In this document: in pieces, positions 17,145-24,644 of the stretch | How positions within the stretch are numbered: the stretch's first letter is position 1 | How the letters are laid out: each line of letters starts with the position of its first letter | Assembly: GCA_020445765.1 (NCBI GenBank) | Contig: JAGRFY010000034.1 | Coordinates: 1-53,380, forward strand | Direction of reading: 5' to 3' | Source: Rhodocyclaceae bacterium | GTDB lineage: Bacteria; Pseudomonadota; Gammaproteobacteria; Burkholderiales; Rhodocyclaceae | Length of the DNA: 53,380 bases | The notes under the pieces: model-generated | Seen by the model: only the letters and a program-made list of their open reading frames with translations | Told to the model about the DNA's origin: nothing | The model's database searches: none | Made by a program: the position numbers and the translations under genes

Positions 17145-19241
17145 TCAGGCAGTCGCCTCGCCCCCGCCGGCGGCCCAGCGGGCGCGGAAATCGGGCGCGT
17201 TCGGTGCGCCGTCGAATACTGCCTCGCGGCGCAGCCAGACGCTGAACTCCGCGCCCGCGCCGGGCTCGCTGCTGACCGTGATGCGGCCACCGTAGCGCTG
17301 GACGATGGTGTAGGAGATCGACAGGCCAAGGCCGGTGCCGCTGCCCTTCTTGGTGGTGAAGAACGGATCGAAGATGCGGTCCAGGTGCTCGCGCGCGATG
17401 CCCTGACCGCTGTCGCGCACCCGGATCGTGGCGCCGCGCGTCTCGCCGTCTTCGACCCAGTCTTCGCTGGCCAGCAGCAGGCATCCGCCGTCGGGCATGG
17501 CCTGCACCGCATTGACGATCAGGTTGATCAGGACCTGCTGCAGTTCGCTGCGGTTGATCTCGACCCGGACGGCGGCCTCGAAGCGCTCCGCCAGTTCGAT
17601 CCGCCGCTTCTCGATATTGTGGCGGGTCAGCACCACGCAGTCGGCGAGCAGGGTATTGATCTCGACCTCTTCGACGTAACCGGCGAATTCGCCCGGCCGC
17701 GCGAACTGCAGCAGCTTGGTGACGATCTGGCGGATGCGGTCGGCCTGTTCGTGGATCAGGCGGATCTCGCGCCGGACCGGCTCGGCATCGCCGCCGAGAA
17801 CGTCGTCGAGCACGTCCAGATTGCCCTGGATCACCGCGACCGGATTGTTGATCTCGTGGGCGACACCTGCGGTCAGTTCGCCGATCGCCGCCAGCTTCTC
17901 GCTCATCACCAGTTGCTGCTGCGCGCGACGCAGGATCGCATTGGCTTCGGCCAGCTCGGCGGTCCGTTCGGCCACCTTGCTGTCGAGTTCGTCGGCCCAG
18001 CGCTGCAGTTCCGCGCGCTTCTGCGCCAGCGTATCGAGCAGGCGATCGAACTCGCCGGCGAGCCGGCCGAGTTCGTCGCGGCTGCCGATCGCGCCGACCC
18101 GGGCCCCGGCGTCACCGGCGCCGATCCGCTGGATCACCGCATTCATCCGTTCGATCGGGCGAAACAGGGTGCGTGCGAAGCGCAATGACAGCACTGCGCC
18201 GGTGATCGAGATCGCGACGAAGACCGCGAACAGGGCACCCAGCGCCAGGGTCCGCGCCTGGCGGAACGGTGCCTCGAGAAAGCCGACGTAGAGCATGCCG
18301 ATACGGCGTCCGGCGCTGTCCTCGATCGGCTCGTAGCCGGAGACGTAGAAGTCGTTGACGACGAAGGCGGTGTCCTGCCAGATGCGTCCGCCCTCGAGCA
18401 CGTGCTCGCGTACCGCGCGCGACACCCGGGTGCCGAGCGCCCGGGTGCCTTCGAACAGGCGTACGTTGGTGGCGATCCGGGTGTCGTCGAGAAAGATCGT
18501 CGCGGTGCCGACCGAGCCCAGCGGCAGCGAGCCTTCGCGATAGACGATGGTGTTGATGCGATCGACGATCGCCAGGTTGCCATTGACCATGACCCCGCCC
18601 TCGAGCACCGCAACGAGATGGCCATGGTCGTCGAACACCGGCGTCGCCGAATGGATCACCATGCCCCGGTCCTCGAAGCTGCGGCTCTCCGGCACGGCGG
18701 CGGGGGTGTCCACCAGCGGCAGGTGGGCGCGGCGGCGCAGGACCGGGTCGATCACCGCGAGATCGTCCGGCGCGAACAGCTCGATCGCGGTGCGCGGCGA
18801 TCCAGCCACCGCCGAGGCGACCACCGCCCATCGGTCACGGGCCTCGGCCGGCAGCCGTCGCCCACCGGCGCTGGCCAGCGGCGCGCCGTCCCGGTCGAGC
18901 AGATGCAGGAAATCGAGCCCACGTGCGACCAGCATGCCGTGCAGCGCGTCCGCGGTCGCCGGCGCAGCCGGCGCCCGCAGCAGCCGGCCCAGCGCCACCG
19001 ACGACGCCAGCGCCTGCAGGTCGAGCCCGACGCCCTGCTGGACGCGGTCGAAGTACTCGTGGGCGGTGACCAGATCCGAGCCGATCTTGAACGACAGCAG
19101 GCGCTGGTAGGCCTGGTTGCCCCAGGCCCACGCCAGACCGAGCAACAACGGCAGGCCGACCAGCAGCGGCGCCAGCACCAGCATCAACAGCTTGGCGCGC
19201 ACCGAACGGTCGATCCGACGCAGCAGGGATGGCATCCTCAT
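17145..19241 (-). CDS. membrane sensor histidine kinase (Cache-HAMP-HisKA-HATPase)
   Basis: A 698-residue sensor kinase. TM1 is about residues 17-40, followed by a large periplasmic region (41-330) resembling a double Cache domain with the VLEGGVMVNGNLAIVDRIN segment typical of Cache kinases. TM2 is about 331-353, then HAMP (354-408) and a coiled coil (405-445). The phospho-acceptor is His462 in GVAHEINNP. Catalytic boxes follow: N577, D-S-G-Q-G (610-614), FDPFFTTKK and GTGLGLS (635-641). No response regulator gene is adjacent, so the kinase is an orphan here and its partner must lie elsewhere. The ligand is unknown. Confidence 0.9.
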   Translation of the reverse strand: MRMPSLLRRIDRSVRAKLLMLVLAPLLVGLPLLLGLAWAWGNQAYQRLLSFKIGSDLVTAHEYFDRVQQGVGLDLQALASSVALGRLLRAPAAPATADALHGMLVARGLDFLHLLDRDGAPLASAGGRRLPAEARDRWAVVASAVAGSPRTAIELFAPDDLAVIDPVLRRRAHLPLVDTPAAVPESRSFEDRGMVIHSATPVFDDHGHLVAVLEGGVMVNGNLAIVDRINTIVYREGSLPLGSVGTATIFLDDTRIATNVRLFEGTRALGTRVSRAVREHVLEGGRIWQDTAFVVNDFYVSGYEPIEDSAGRRIGMLYVGFLEAPFRQARTLALGALFAVFVAISITGAVLSLRFARTLFRPIERMNAVIQRIGAGDAGARVGAIGSRDELGRLAGEFDRLLDTLAQKRAELQRWADELDSKVAERTAELAEANAILRRAQQQLVMSEKLAAIGELTAGVAHEINNPVAVIQGNLDVLDDVLGGDAEPVRREIRLIHEQADRIRQIVTKLLQFARPGEFAGYVEEVEINTLLADCVVLTRHNIEKRRIELAERFEAAVRVEINRSELQQVLINLIVNAVQAMPDGGCLLLASEDWVEDGETRGATIRVRDSGQGIAREHLDRIFDPFFTTKKGSGTGLGLSISYTIVQRYGGRITVSSEPGAGAEFSVWLRREAVFDGAPNAPDFRARWAAGGGEATA

Positions 19242-19261
19242 GGCGGCTCGGGCAAGGGGGA

Positions 19262-19283
19262 CGCCCGGATTCTAGCCCGGGCG
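19262..19283 (-). promoter_or_regulatory. inverted repeat enclosing the -10 of the histidine kinase gene
   Basis: CGCCCGG (19262-19268) and CCGGGCG (19277-19283) are perfect inverted arms. The 8-nt centre carries, on the minus strand, TAGAAT (5/6 to the -10 consensus). Transcription would begin about 20 nt before the ATG. A factor binding the arms would occlude the -10. Confidence 0.5.
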
Positions 19284-19346
19284 ATCGATGCCGCGGCACG
19301 CGTCGGGGCCCGGGCGCTGCATCGCACCGACGCCTGCCACGCAAGC

Positions 19347-19374
19347 GAAGACGCCGCCCGAAGGCGGCGTCTTC
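19347..19374 (-). terminator. htpX terminator with 12-bp stem
   Basis: GAAGACGCCGCC (19347-19358) and GGCGGCGTCTTC (19363-19374) pair perfectly around a 4-nt loop that reads TTCG on the minus strand, a very stable tetraloop. It lies 20 nt after the htpX stop. It is followed by GCTTGC rather than a long U run, so termination may be partly Rho-assisted. Confidence 0.75.
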
Positions 19375-19393
19375 AACGGCAACCGGATGCCGA

Positions 19394-20230
19394 TCAGGCC
19401 ATCGCGCGCAGCCGCGCGATGCGCTCCTCGGTCGACGGGTGGGTCGAGAACAGTCCCTTCAGGCCACCCCCGGAAAGCGGGTTCATGATCATCATCTGTG
19501 CCGTCTCCGGATGCGCCTCGGCGGTGCGCATCGGAATGCCGCGGGCGTAGGCGTCGATCTTCGCCAGCGCATCGGCGAGTGCGTTCGGGTCGCCCGAGAT
19601 TTCCGCGCCGCCGCGGTCCGCACCGAATTCGCGGGTCCGCGAGATCGCCATCTGGATCAGCATGCCGGCCAGCGGCGCCAGGATCATCAGGATGATCGCG
19701 ACGATCGGATTGGGCCGGTCCTCGTCGTTGCTGCCGAAGAACATGCCGAACTGGGCGAGCGACGAGATCGCGCCGGCGATCGTCGCCGAAATCGTCGAGA
19801 TCAGGATGTCCCGGTTCCTGACGTGGGCCAGTTCGTGGGCCATCACGCCGCGCAGCTCGCGCTCGGAAAGCATCTGCATGATGCCGGTGGTGGCCGCCAC
19901 CGCCGCGTGTTCCGGATTGCGACCGGTGGCGAAGGCGTTGGGCTGCGCCTCGTCGATGACGTAGACCTTGGGCATCGGCAACTCGGCGCGGCGGGCCAGT
20001 TCGCGCACCATGTTGTAGAGGTAGGGCGACGAACTGGCATCGACTTCGCGGGCACGGTACATCTTCAGCACCATCTTGTCCGAGAACCAGTAGGCCCAGA
20101 TGTTCATCGCGCCGGCGAACACCAGGGCGATCAGCATGCCCTGCTGGCCGCCGATCATGCCGCCGAGGGCACCGAACAAGGCCACGATGCCCGCCATCAG
20201 GATCGAGGTCTTAATCCAATTGCCAAACAT
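19394..20230 (-). CDS. htpX: membrane zinc metalloprotease HtpX
   Basis: A 278-residue M48B protease that degrades misfolded inner-membrane proteins. Zinc-binding HELAH is at residues 132-136 with Glu133 catalytic, and the third ligand is Glu201 in TREFGADR. Two N-terminal helices (about 8-28 and 31-48) and a C-terminal pair around 145-165 and 175-195 anchor it in the inner membrane. Length is usual for the family. It lies downstream of fmt and has its own sigma32-like promoter, consistent with heat-shock control known for htpX elsewhere. Confidence 0.95.
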   Translation of the reverse strand: MFGNWIKTSILMAGIVALFGALGGMIGGQQGMLIALVFAGAMNIWAYWFSDKMVLKMYRAREVDASSSPYLYNMVRELARRAELPMPKVYVIDEAQPNAFATGRNPEHAAVAATTGIMQMLSERELRGVMAHELAHVRNRDILISTISATIAGAISSLAQFGMFFGSNDEDRPNPIVAIILMILAPLAGMLIQMAISRTREFGADRGGAEISGDPNALADALAKIDAYARGIPMRTAEAHPETAQMMIMNPLSGGGLKGLFSTHPSTEERIARLRAMA

Positions 20231-20267
20231 GGTCGTTGTTCCTGTGGGTGATTGATTCCGAAGCGTA

Positions 20268-20295
20268 AGATCGGGGCTGCGCGGAAAAATTCAAT
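20268..20295 (-). promoter_or_regulatory. sigma32-like heat-shock promoter of htpX
   Basis: On the minus strand ATTGAAT (20295-20289) and CCCGATCT (20275-20268) are separated by 13 nt. They match the heat-shock pattern CTTGAAA / CCCCATNT at 5 of 7 and 7 of 8 positions. The -35 overlaps the fmt stop codon, and transcription would begin about 30 nt before the htpX ATG. Confidence 0.5.
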
Positions 20296-21241
20296 CGGCG
20301 GCCGGTGCCAGGCGTTCGCCGGGCGCCAGCGCGAAGCCGCGCAGGAAGTCGGCCGCCGGCAGGCGCCTGGAACCGGGCCGCTGCAGCACCGTGAAGCGGA
20401 TCGCCCCGTCGCCGCACGCGATCACGACGCCATCGGCGTCGGCGGACAACACCTCGCCGGGCGCGCCCGACCGGGGATCGACCACCCCCTGCCAGAACTT
20501 GACGGTCTGTCCCGCGACCTCGGACTGCAGGCCTGGAAACGGATCGAACGCCCGCAGCCGACGTTCGATCTGCTCGGCTGGCAGCCGCCAGTCTGCAACG
20601 GCCTCGGCGCGCGAGATCTTGCTGGCGTAGGTGACGCCTTCATCGGGTTGTGGGTGTGCATCGACCGGACCGTGGGCAAGCGCCTGCAGCACCTCGACGA
20701 CCAGCGACCCGCCCAGCACGGCCAGACGGTCGTGCAGGGTGGCGGTCGTGTCCGACGGCCGGATCGGCATGCGCTTGCTGGCGAGCATGGCGCCGGTGTC
20801 GAGACCTTCGTCCATCTGCATGATGGTGATGCCGGTCTCGGCGTCACCCGCCTCGATCGCACGGTGGATCGGCGCGGCCCCACGCCAGCGGGGCAGCAGC
20901 GATGCGTGGATGTTGATGCAGCCCAGTCGCGGCAGCGCCAGGACTTCCGGCGGCAGGATCAGGCCGTAGGCGGCGACCACCAGCAGGTCGGGGGTGCAGG
21001 CACGCAGGGCGGCCCGCTGCGCTTCGTTCTTCAAGCGCTCGGGCTGGTCCACCGGCAGGCCATGGGCGAGGGCACGCCGCTTGACCGCCGATGCGTTGAG
21101 CTTCATGCCGCGACCCGAGGGTCGGTCCGGCTGGGTCAGCACCAGCGCCACTTCGAAACCGGCATCGACGATCGCGTCGAGCGCCGTCGCGGCGAATTCG
21201 GGCGTGCCGGCGAAGGCCAGCCGCAGCGGGTGATCACCCAT
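20291..21241 (-). CDS. fmt: methionyl-tRNA formyltransferase
   Basis: A 316-residue enzyme that formylates initiator Met-tRNA. The active-site segment [17 protein letters not shown] carries the conserved Asn and His, and [12 protein letters not shown] supplies the catalytic Asp. The C-terminal domain contacts tRNA. The start at 21241 lies one base after the def stop, so def and fmt are co-translated in the classical def-fmt pair that controls protein N-terminal formylation and deformylation. Confidence 0.96.
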   Translation of the reverse strand: MGDHPLRLAFAGTPEFAATALDAIVDAGFEVALVLTQPDRPSGRGMKLNASAVKRRALAHGLPVDQPERLKNEAQRAALRACTPDLLVVAAYGLILPPEVLALPRLGCINIHASLLPRWRGAAPIHRAIEAGDAETGITIMQMDEGLDTGAMLASKRMPIRPSDTTATLHDRLAVLGGSLVVEVLQALAHGPVDAHPQPDEGVTYASKISRAEAVADWRLPAEQIERRLRAFDPFPGLQSEVAGQTVKFWQGVVDPRSGAPGEVLSADADGVVIACGDGAIRFTVLQRPGSRRLPAADFLRGFALAPGERLAPAAD

Positions 21242-21242
21242 A

Positions 21243-21746
21243 TCAGGCCGTGATCCGCGCCTTCTTGGCGAGCCTGGTCTTGATCCGGTTCTGCTTGAGC
21301 AGGGACAGGTACTCGACGAACACCTTGCCGTCGAGGTGATCGATCTCGTGCTGGATGCACACCGCCAGCAGACCGTCCGCCTCGAGGCTGAAAGGCTTGC
21401 CGTCCCGGTCGAGCGCCTCGACCGTGACCTGCTCGGCCCGGCTGACCTTGTCGTAGACGCCCGGCACCGACAGGCAGCCTTCTTCGCACACCTGTTCGCC
21501 GGATCGCGCGACGATGCAGGGATTGACCAGGGCCAGGAGCTCGGTCCGTTCCTCGGAGACGTCGATGACGACGACCCGCTTGTGGACATCGACCTGGGTG
21601 GCTGCGAGGCCGATCCCCGGTGCTTCGTACATGGTCTCCGCCATGTCGTCGATCAGCCGGCGAATCGTGTCATCGACCTCGGCAACCGGGGCGGCCACCT
21701 TGTGGAGTCGTGGGTCGGGGTATCTGAGGATCGGGAGTAGCGCCAT
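21243..21746 (-). CDS. def: peptide deformylase
   Basis: A 167-residue iron/zinc hydrolase that removes the formyl group from nascent proteins. All three family motifs are present: [17 protein letters not shown] (metal ligand Cys91) and HEIDHL (His133, Glu134, His137). ATG 21746 was chosen because the protein aligns with the usual family N-terminus; the upstream in-frame extension is not family-like. It is divergent from the LysM gene across 158 bp. Confidence 0.96.
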   Translation of the reverse strand: MALLPILRYPDPRLHKVAAPVAEVDDTIRRLIDDMAETMYEAPGIGLAATQVDVHKRVVVIDVSEERTELLALVNPCIVARSGEQVCEEGCLSVPGVYDKVSRAEQVTVEALDRDGKPFSLEADGLLAVCIQHEIDHLDGKVFVEYLSLLKQNRIKTRLAKKARITA

Positions 21747-21811
21747 ATTGCTTGCTGCAGTAACCGTATGAATGCAGAATCTCACGCGATTTGCGAGGAA
21801 CGGGCAGCACG

Positions 21812-21825
21812 ATGGCAAATGCCAT
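21812..21825. promoter_or_regulatory. palindrome in the def-lysM divergent region
   Basis: ATGGCA-AA-TGCCAT is a perfect 14-nt dyad midway between the divergent starts. Its central position suits an operator for both genes. No factor can be named. Confidence 0.35.
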
Positions 21826-21866
21826 GGTGCTCAAGTAACCCGTCTTTCTGCCGATCTGATCAAAAC

Positions 21867-21884
21867 GCGGAACGGGGGTTCCGC
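21867..21884. promoter_or_regulatory. hairpin near the lysM start
   Basis: GCGGAA (21867-21872) and TTCCGC (21879-21884) form a 6-bp stem with a six-base loop. On the minus strand it is followed by GTTTTG, so it could also stop antisense transcripts entering the def region. The function is uncertain. Confidence 0.35.
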
Positions 21885-21904
21885 ATTTGCCAAGAGCGAG
21901 CCAG

Positions 21905-22936
21905 ATGACCCGCATTATATTCGCCCTGCTGACCGGATTGAGCGCGCTGCTGGCCACATCGCCGGTTATCGCCCAATCGCCGATCGCCACCAACGCCCCG
22001 GATAGCCACGTGGTCGTGCCCGGAGACACGCTGTGGGGCATCTCCGGCAAGTTCCTGAAGGAGCCCTGGCGGTGGCCCGAAGTCTGGCGCATGAACCGCG
22101 ACGAGATCCGCAACCCCCATCTGATCTACCCGGGCCAGGTGGTCTATCTCGACCGCAGCGGACCGTATCTGCGCCTCGGCAAGCCGATCGGCGACCCGCT
22201 CTACGAAAAGCGCTTCCCGCAAGCCTATTCCGAGCCGCTCGATCGACCGATCGCCAGCATCAACATCGATGCGATTCGCCCCTTCCTGACTCGGCCCTTG
22301 GTCATCGACGAGGAATCCCTGACCAATTCGGCCACCGTGATCGCGGTGGACGACAACCAGGTGTTTGCCGGCAAGGGCGATACGATCTTCGCCAAGGACG
22401 TGCCGGCAGGCTCCCGCGGCTGGCAGCTCTACCGCCCGGCAGCGCCGATCAAGGATCCGATCAGTGGCGAGGTACTGGCCTACGAGGCCTTTCATCTGGG
22501 CAACGCCCAGGTCGTCGCAGACGGCGACCCGGCGACACTGCGGGTGACCGAAGGCCTCGAGGAAATCGGCAAAGGCGATCGCATGCTGCCGGCGAGCGGC
22601 GAGGAATTCTTCAGCTATGCGCCGCATGCGCCGGCAGGCGAGGTCGCTGCCCGCATCACCGGCATCTATGGCGGCGTCAACGTCGCCGGCCGCAACGACG
22701 TCATCTCGATCAGTCACGGCACCGTGAACGGTGCGGCGCCGGGTCAGGTGCTGGCACTGTATCGCAACCGCGGTGTCGCCGAATACACCGGCGACGGTGT
22801 CAAGGAGAGCTTCGTGCTGCCGGAGAAGCGCTACGGCCTGATCTTCGTGTTCCGCACCTTCAACCGCGTTTCCTATGCGCTGATTCTCGACAGCAACGGA
22901 CCGGCAACGGTTGGTGACTCGGTCCGCCAGCCCTGA
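21905..22936 (+). CDS. exported LysM-domain protein
   Basis: A 343-residue protein with a signal peptide (cleaved after about residue 23, near VIAQ) and one N-terminal LysM domain: VVPGDTLWGISGKFL at the start of the module and NPHLIYPGQVVYL at its end. The rest is a conserved C-terminal region with no enzyme motif that I recognise. LysM binds peptidoglycan or related glycans, so a cell-wall-associated periplasmic protein is likely. Genes of this type commonly sit between def and dprA in betaproteobacteria. Its 3' end overlaps dprA. Confidence 0.88.
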   Translation: MTRIIFALLTGLSALLATSPVIAQSPIATNAPDSHVVVPGDTLWGISGKFLKEPWRWPEVWRMNRDEIRNPHLIYPGQVVYLDRSGPYLRLGKPIGDPLYEKRFPQAYSEPLDRPIASINIDAIRPFLTRPLVIDEESLTNSATVIAVDDNQVFAGKGDTIFAKDVPAGSRGWQLYRPAAPIKDPISGEVLAYEAFHLGNAQVVADGDPATLRVTEGLEEIGKGDRMLPASGEEFFSYAPHAPAGEVAARITGIYGGVNVAGRNDVISISHGTVNGAAPGQVLALYRNRGVAEYTGDGVKESFVLPEKRYGLIFVFRTFNRVSYALILDSNGPATVGDSVRQP

Positions 22937-24017
22937 ATCCGACGACGATCTCGCCGACTGGCTGCGCCTTGCCCTGATCCCCGGGCTCGGCGCCGCCGGC
23001 CAGCGCTCTGTGCTGGCCGCGTTCGGTCTGCCCGGCCAGGTCTTCTCGGCGTCGCGCCGGCAACTTGCGGCGGTGGTCGGCGAGGCACTGGCCGACCGCC
23101 TGCGTAGCGAGGACCCCGGTGATGCGATCGATACCCACCTGCGATGGGCGCGCGAGGCCGGCAACCGGATCCTGACGCTGGCCGATCCGGACTATCCCCG
23201 CGCCCTGCTCGACTCGGCCGATCCGCCGACCCTGCTGTTCGCCAAGGGGCGCATCGAACTGCTCGCGCGGCCTGCGCTGGCGATCGTCGGCGCGCGCAGT
23301 GCCACGCCCCAGGGCATGGCCAACGCCGAAGCCTTTGCCGCCACCCTGGCAGGGGCCGGCCTGACCGTGATCAGTGGGCTCGCGCTGGGCATCGACGCCG
23401 CCGCGCACCGCGGCGCGCTCGACCAGGACGGCGGTACGATCGCAGTGATCGGCACCGGTGCCGACCGCATCTATCCGGCGCGCAATCAGCAGCTGGCCCG
23501 GCGGATCGCCGAGCATGGCCTGATCCTGTCCGAGTTTCCGCTCGGCACGGCCGCCCGACGCCACCACTTTCCGATGCGCAACCGGTTGATCTCGGGCCTC
23601 GCCCGGGGGGTGCTGGTGGTCGAGGCGGCGATCGGCAGCGGCTCGCTGATCACCGCGCGACTGGCAGGCGAGCAGGGCCGCGAGGTGTTCGCGATACCCG
23701 GATCGATCCATTCGCCCCTGTCCAAGGGCTGTCACCGCTTGATCCGCGACGGCGCCAAGCTGGTCGAAGGCGCCGGCGACGTCCTGGAGGAACTCGGTTG
23801 GGTCGGCAGTGCCGCGCCAGCGCCCCCTGCGGCGCCGAACGCGAGCGACCCGGACCGGCACCTGCTGTCGGCGATGGGTCACGATCCCGTGGACGTCGAC
23901 ACGTTGCTGCAGCGCAGCGGGTTGACGACGGATGTGCTGTCCGCCATGCTGCTGGCGATGGAACTCGACGGCCGGGTCGCCAGACTCCCGGGCGGTCGCT
24001 TCCAGCGCATCCTGTAG
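22914..24017 (+). CDS. dprA: DNA-processing protein DprA
   Basis: A 367-residue protein that loads RecA on incoming single-stranded DNA during natural transformation. An N-terminal helix-hairpin-helix-like region is followed by the Rossmann-type DprA domain with the hallmark VISGLALGIDAAAHRGAL, a GTGADRIYPARN segment and an SEFPLGTAARRHHFPMRN segment; a C-terminal winged-helix-like domain ends the protein. The start is uncertain between GTG 22914 and an adjacent TTG 22911; both lie within lysM, giving an overlap of about 23 nt. No other start is plausible. Confidence 0.93.
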   Translation: MTRSASPESDDDLADWLRLALIPGLGAAGQRSVLAAFGLPGQVFSASRRQLAAVVGEALADRLRSEDPGDAIDTHLRWAREAGNRILTLADPDYPRALLDSADPPTLLFAKGRIELLARPALAIVGARSATPQGMANAEAFAATLAGAGLTVISGLALGIDAAAHRGALDQDGGTIAVIGTGADRIYPARNQQLARRIAEHGLILSEFPLGTAARRHHFPMRNRLISGLARGVLVVEAAIGSGSLITARLAGEQGREVFAIPGSIHSPLSKGCHRLIRDGAKLVEGAGDVLEELGWVGSAAPAPPAAPNASDPDRHLLSAMGHDPVDVDTLLQRSGLTTDVLSAMLLAMELDGRVARLPGGRFQRIL

Positions 24018-24032
24018 TCATCGGGCGCAGCC

Positions 24033-24494
24033 ATGTTCGATATCCTTGTCTACCTGTTCGAAAACTACGTGCACGTCCGGGCCTGTCCGGAAGGCGATCA
24101 ACTGGCGCGCAAGCTGTCGGCGGCCGGCTTCGAGAACGAGGAGATCTCGGAAGCCCTGGTCTGGCTCGAGGGCCTGCGGCGCGAGCCGGAGTTGCCGGAG
24201 ATCGCGCCCGAGAACGATTCGGTGCGGATCTTCGCCAGCGAAGAGCTGAATCGCCTCGACGCTGATTGTCGCGGCTTCCTGGCCTTTCTCGAAGACGCTG
24301 GCGTGCTCGACGCCCTGACCCGTGAAATGATCATCGAGCGGGCGATGGCACTGCCGGATCACCGTCTCACCCGGTCACGGCTGAAGGTCATCGTGCTGAT
24401 GGTGCTTTGGCGCCAGGAACAGTCGATCGACACGTTGATCCTCGACGAACTGCTGACCGAAGAGGACGAGGATCCCGATCCGACTTTCCACTGA
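24033..24494 (+). CDS. smg: Smg family protein (DUF494)
   Basis: A 153-residue acidic, helical cytoplasmic protein starting MFDILVYLFENYVH, the hallmark of the Smg/DUF494 family. The family sits next to dprA in many beta- and gammaproteobacteria; its molecular role is not established. The gene begins 15 nt after dprA, so it is in the same operon. The stop codon is embedded in a short hairpin. Confidence 0.93.
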   Translation: MFDILVYLFENYVHVRACPEGDQLARKLSAAGFENEEISEALVWLEGLRREPELPEIAPENDSVRIFASEELNRLDADCRGFLAFLEDAGVLDALTREMIIERAMALPDHRLTRSRLKVIVLMVLWRQEQSIDTLILDELLTEEDEDPDPTFH

Positions 24495-24507
24495 GGGCGC
24501 AGCCCTC
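24493..24507 (+). terminator. short hairpin at the smg stop codon
   Basis: GAGGGC-GCA-GCCCTC forms a 6-bp stem with a 3-nt loop beginning inside the smg stop codon. No U run follows, so it may attenuate rather than terminate. Confidence 0.4.
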
Positions 24508-24557
24508 GGCCCGCCCGGCCCTGCCGGTGACGACACCGCCGGCGATCCTGCGACGCC

Positions 24558-24587
24558 TTGCCAGCCCGTCGGCGGCATCCGTATCAT
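24558..24587 (+). promoter_or_regulatory. topoisomerase gene promoter
   Basis: TTGCCA (24558-24563, 5/6 to -35) and TATCAT (24582-24587, 5/6 to -10) are 18 nt apart, placing the transcription start near 24594, ahead of both candidate ATG codons. It is one of the better sigma70 matches in the window. Confidence 0.55.
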
Positions 24588-24644
24588 GCGGCGCTTCGAT
24601 CACCCCAACGGACTTCCATGACGAAGTCCCAGAGCCGGGAAGTC

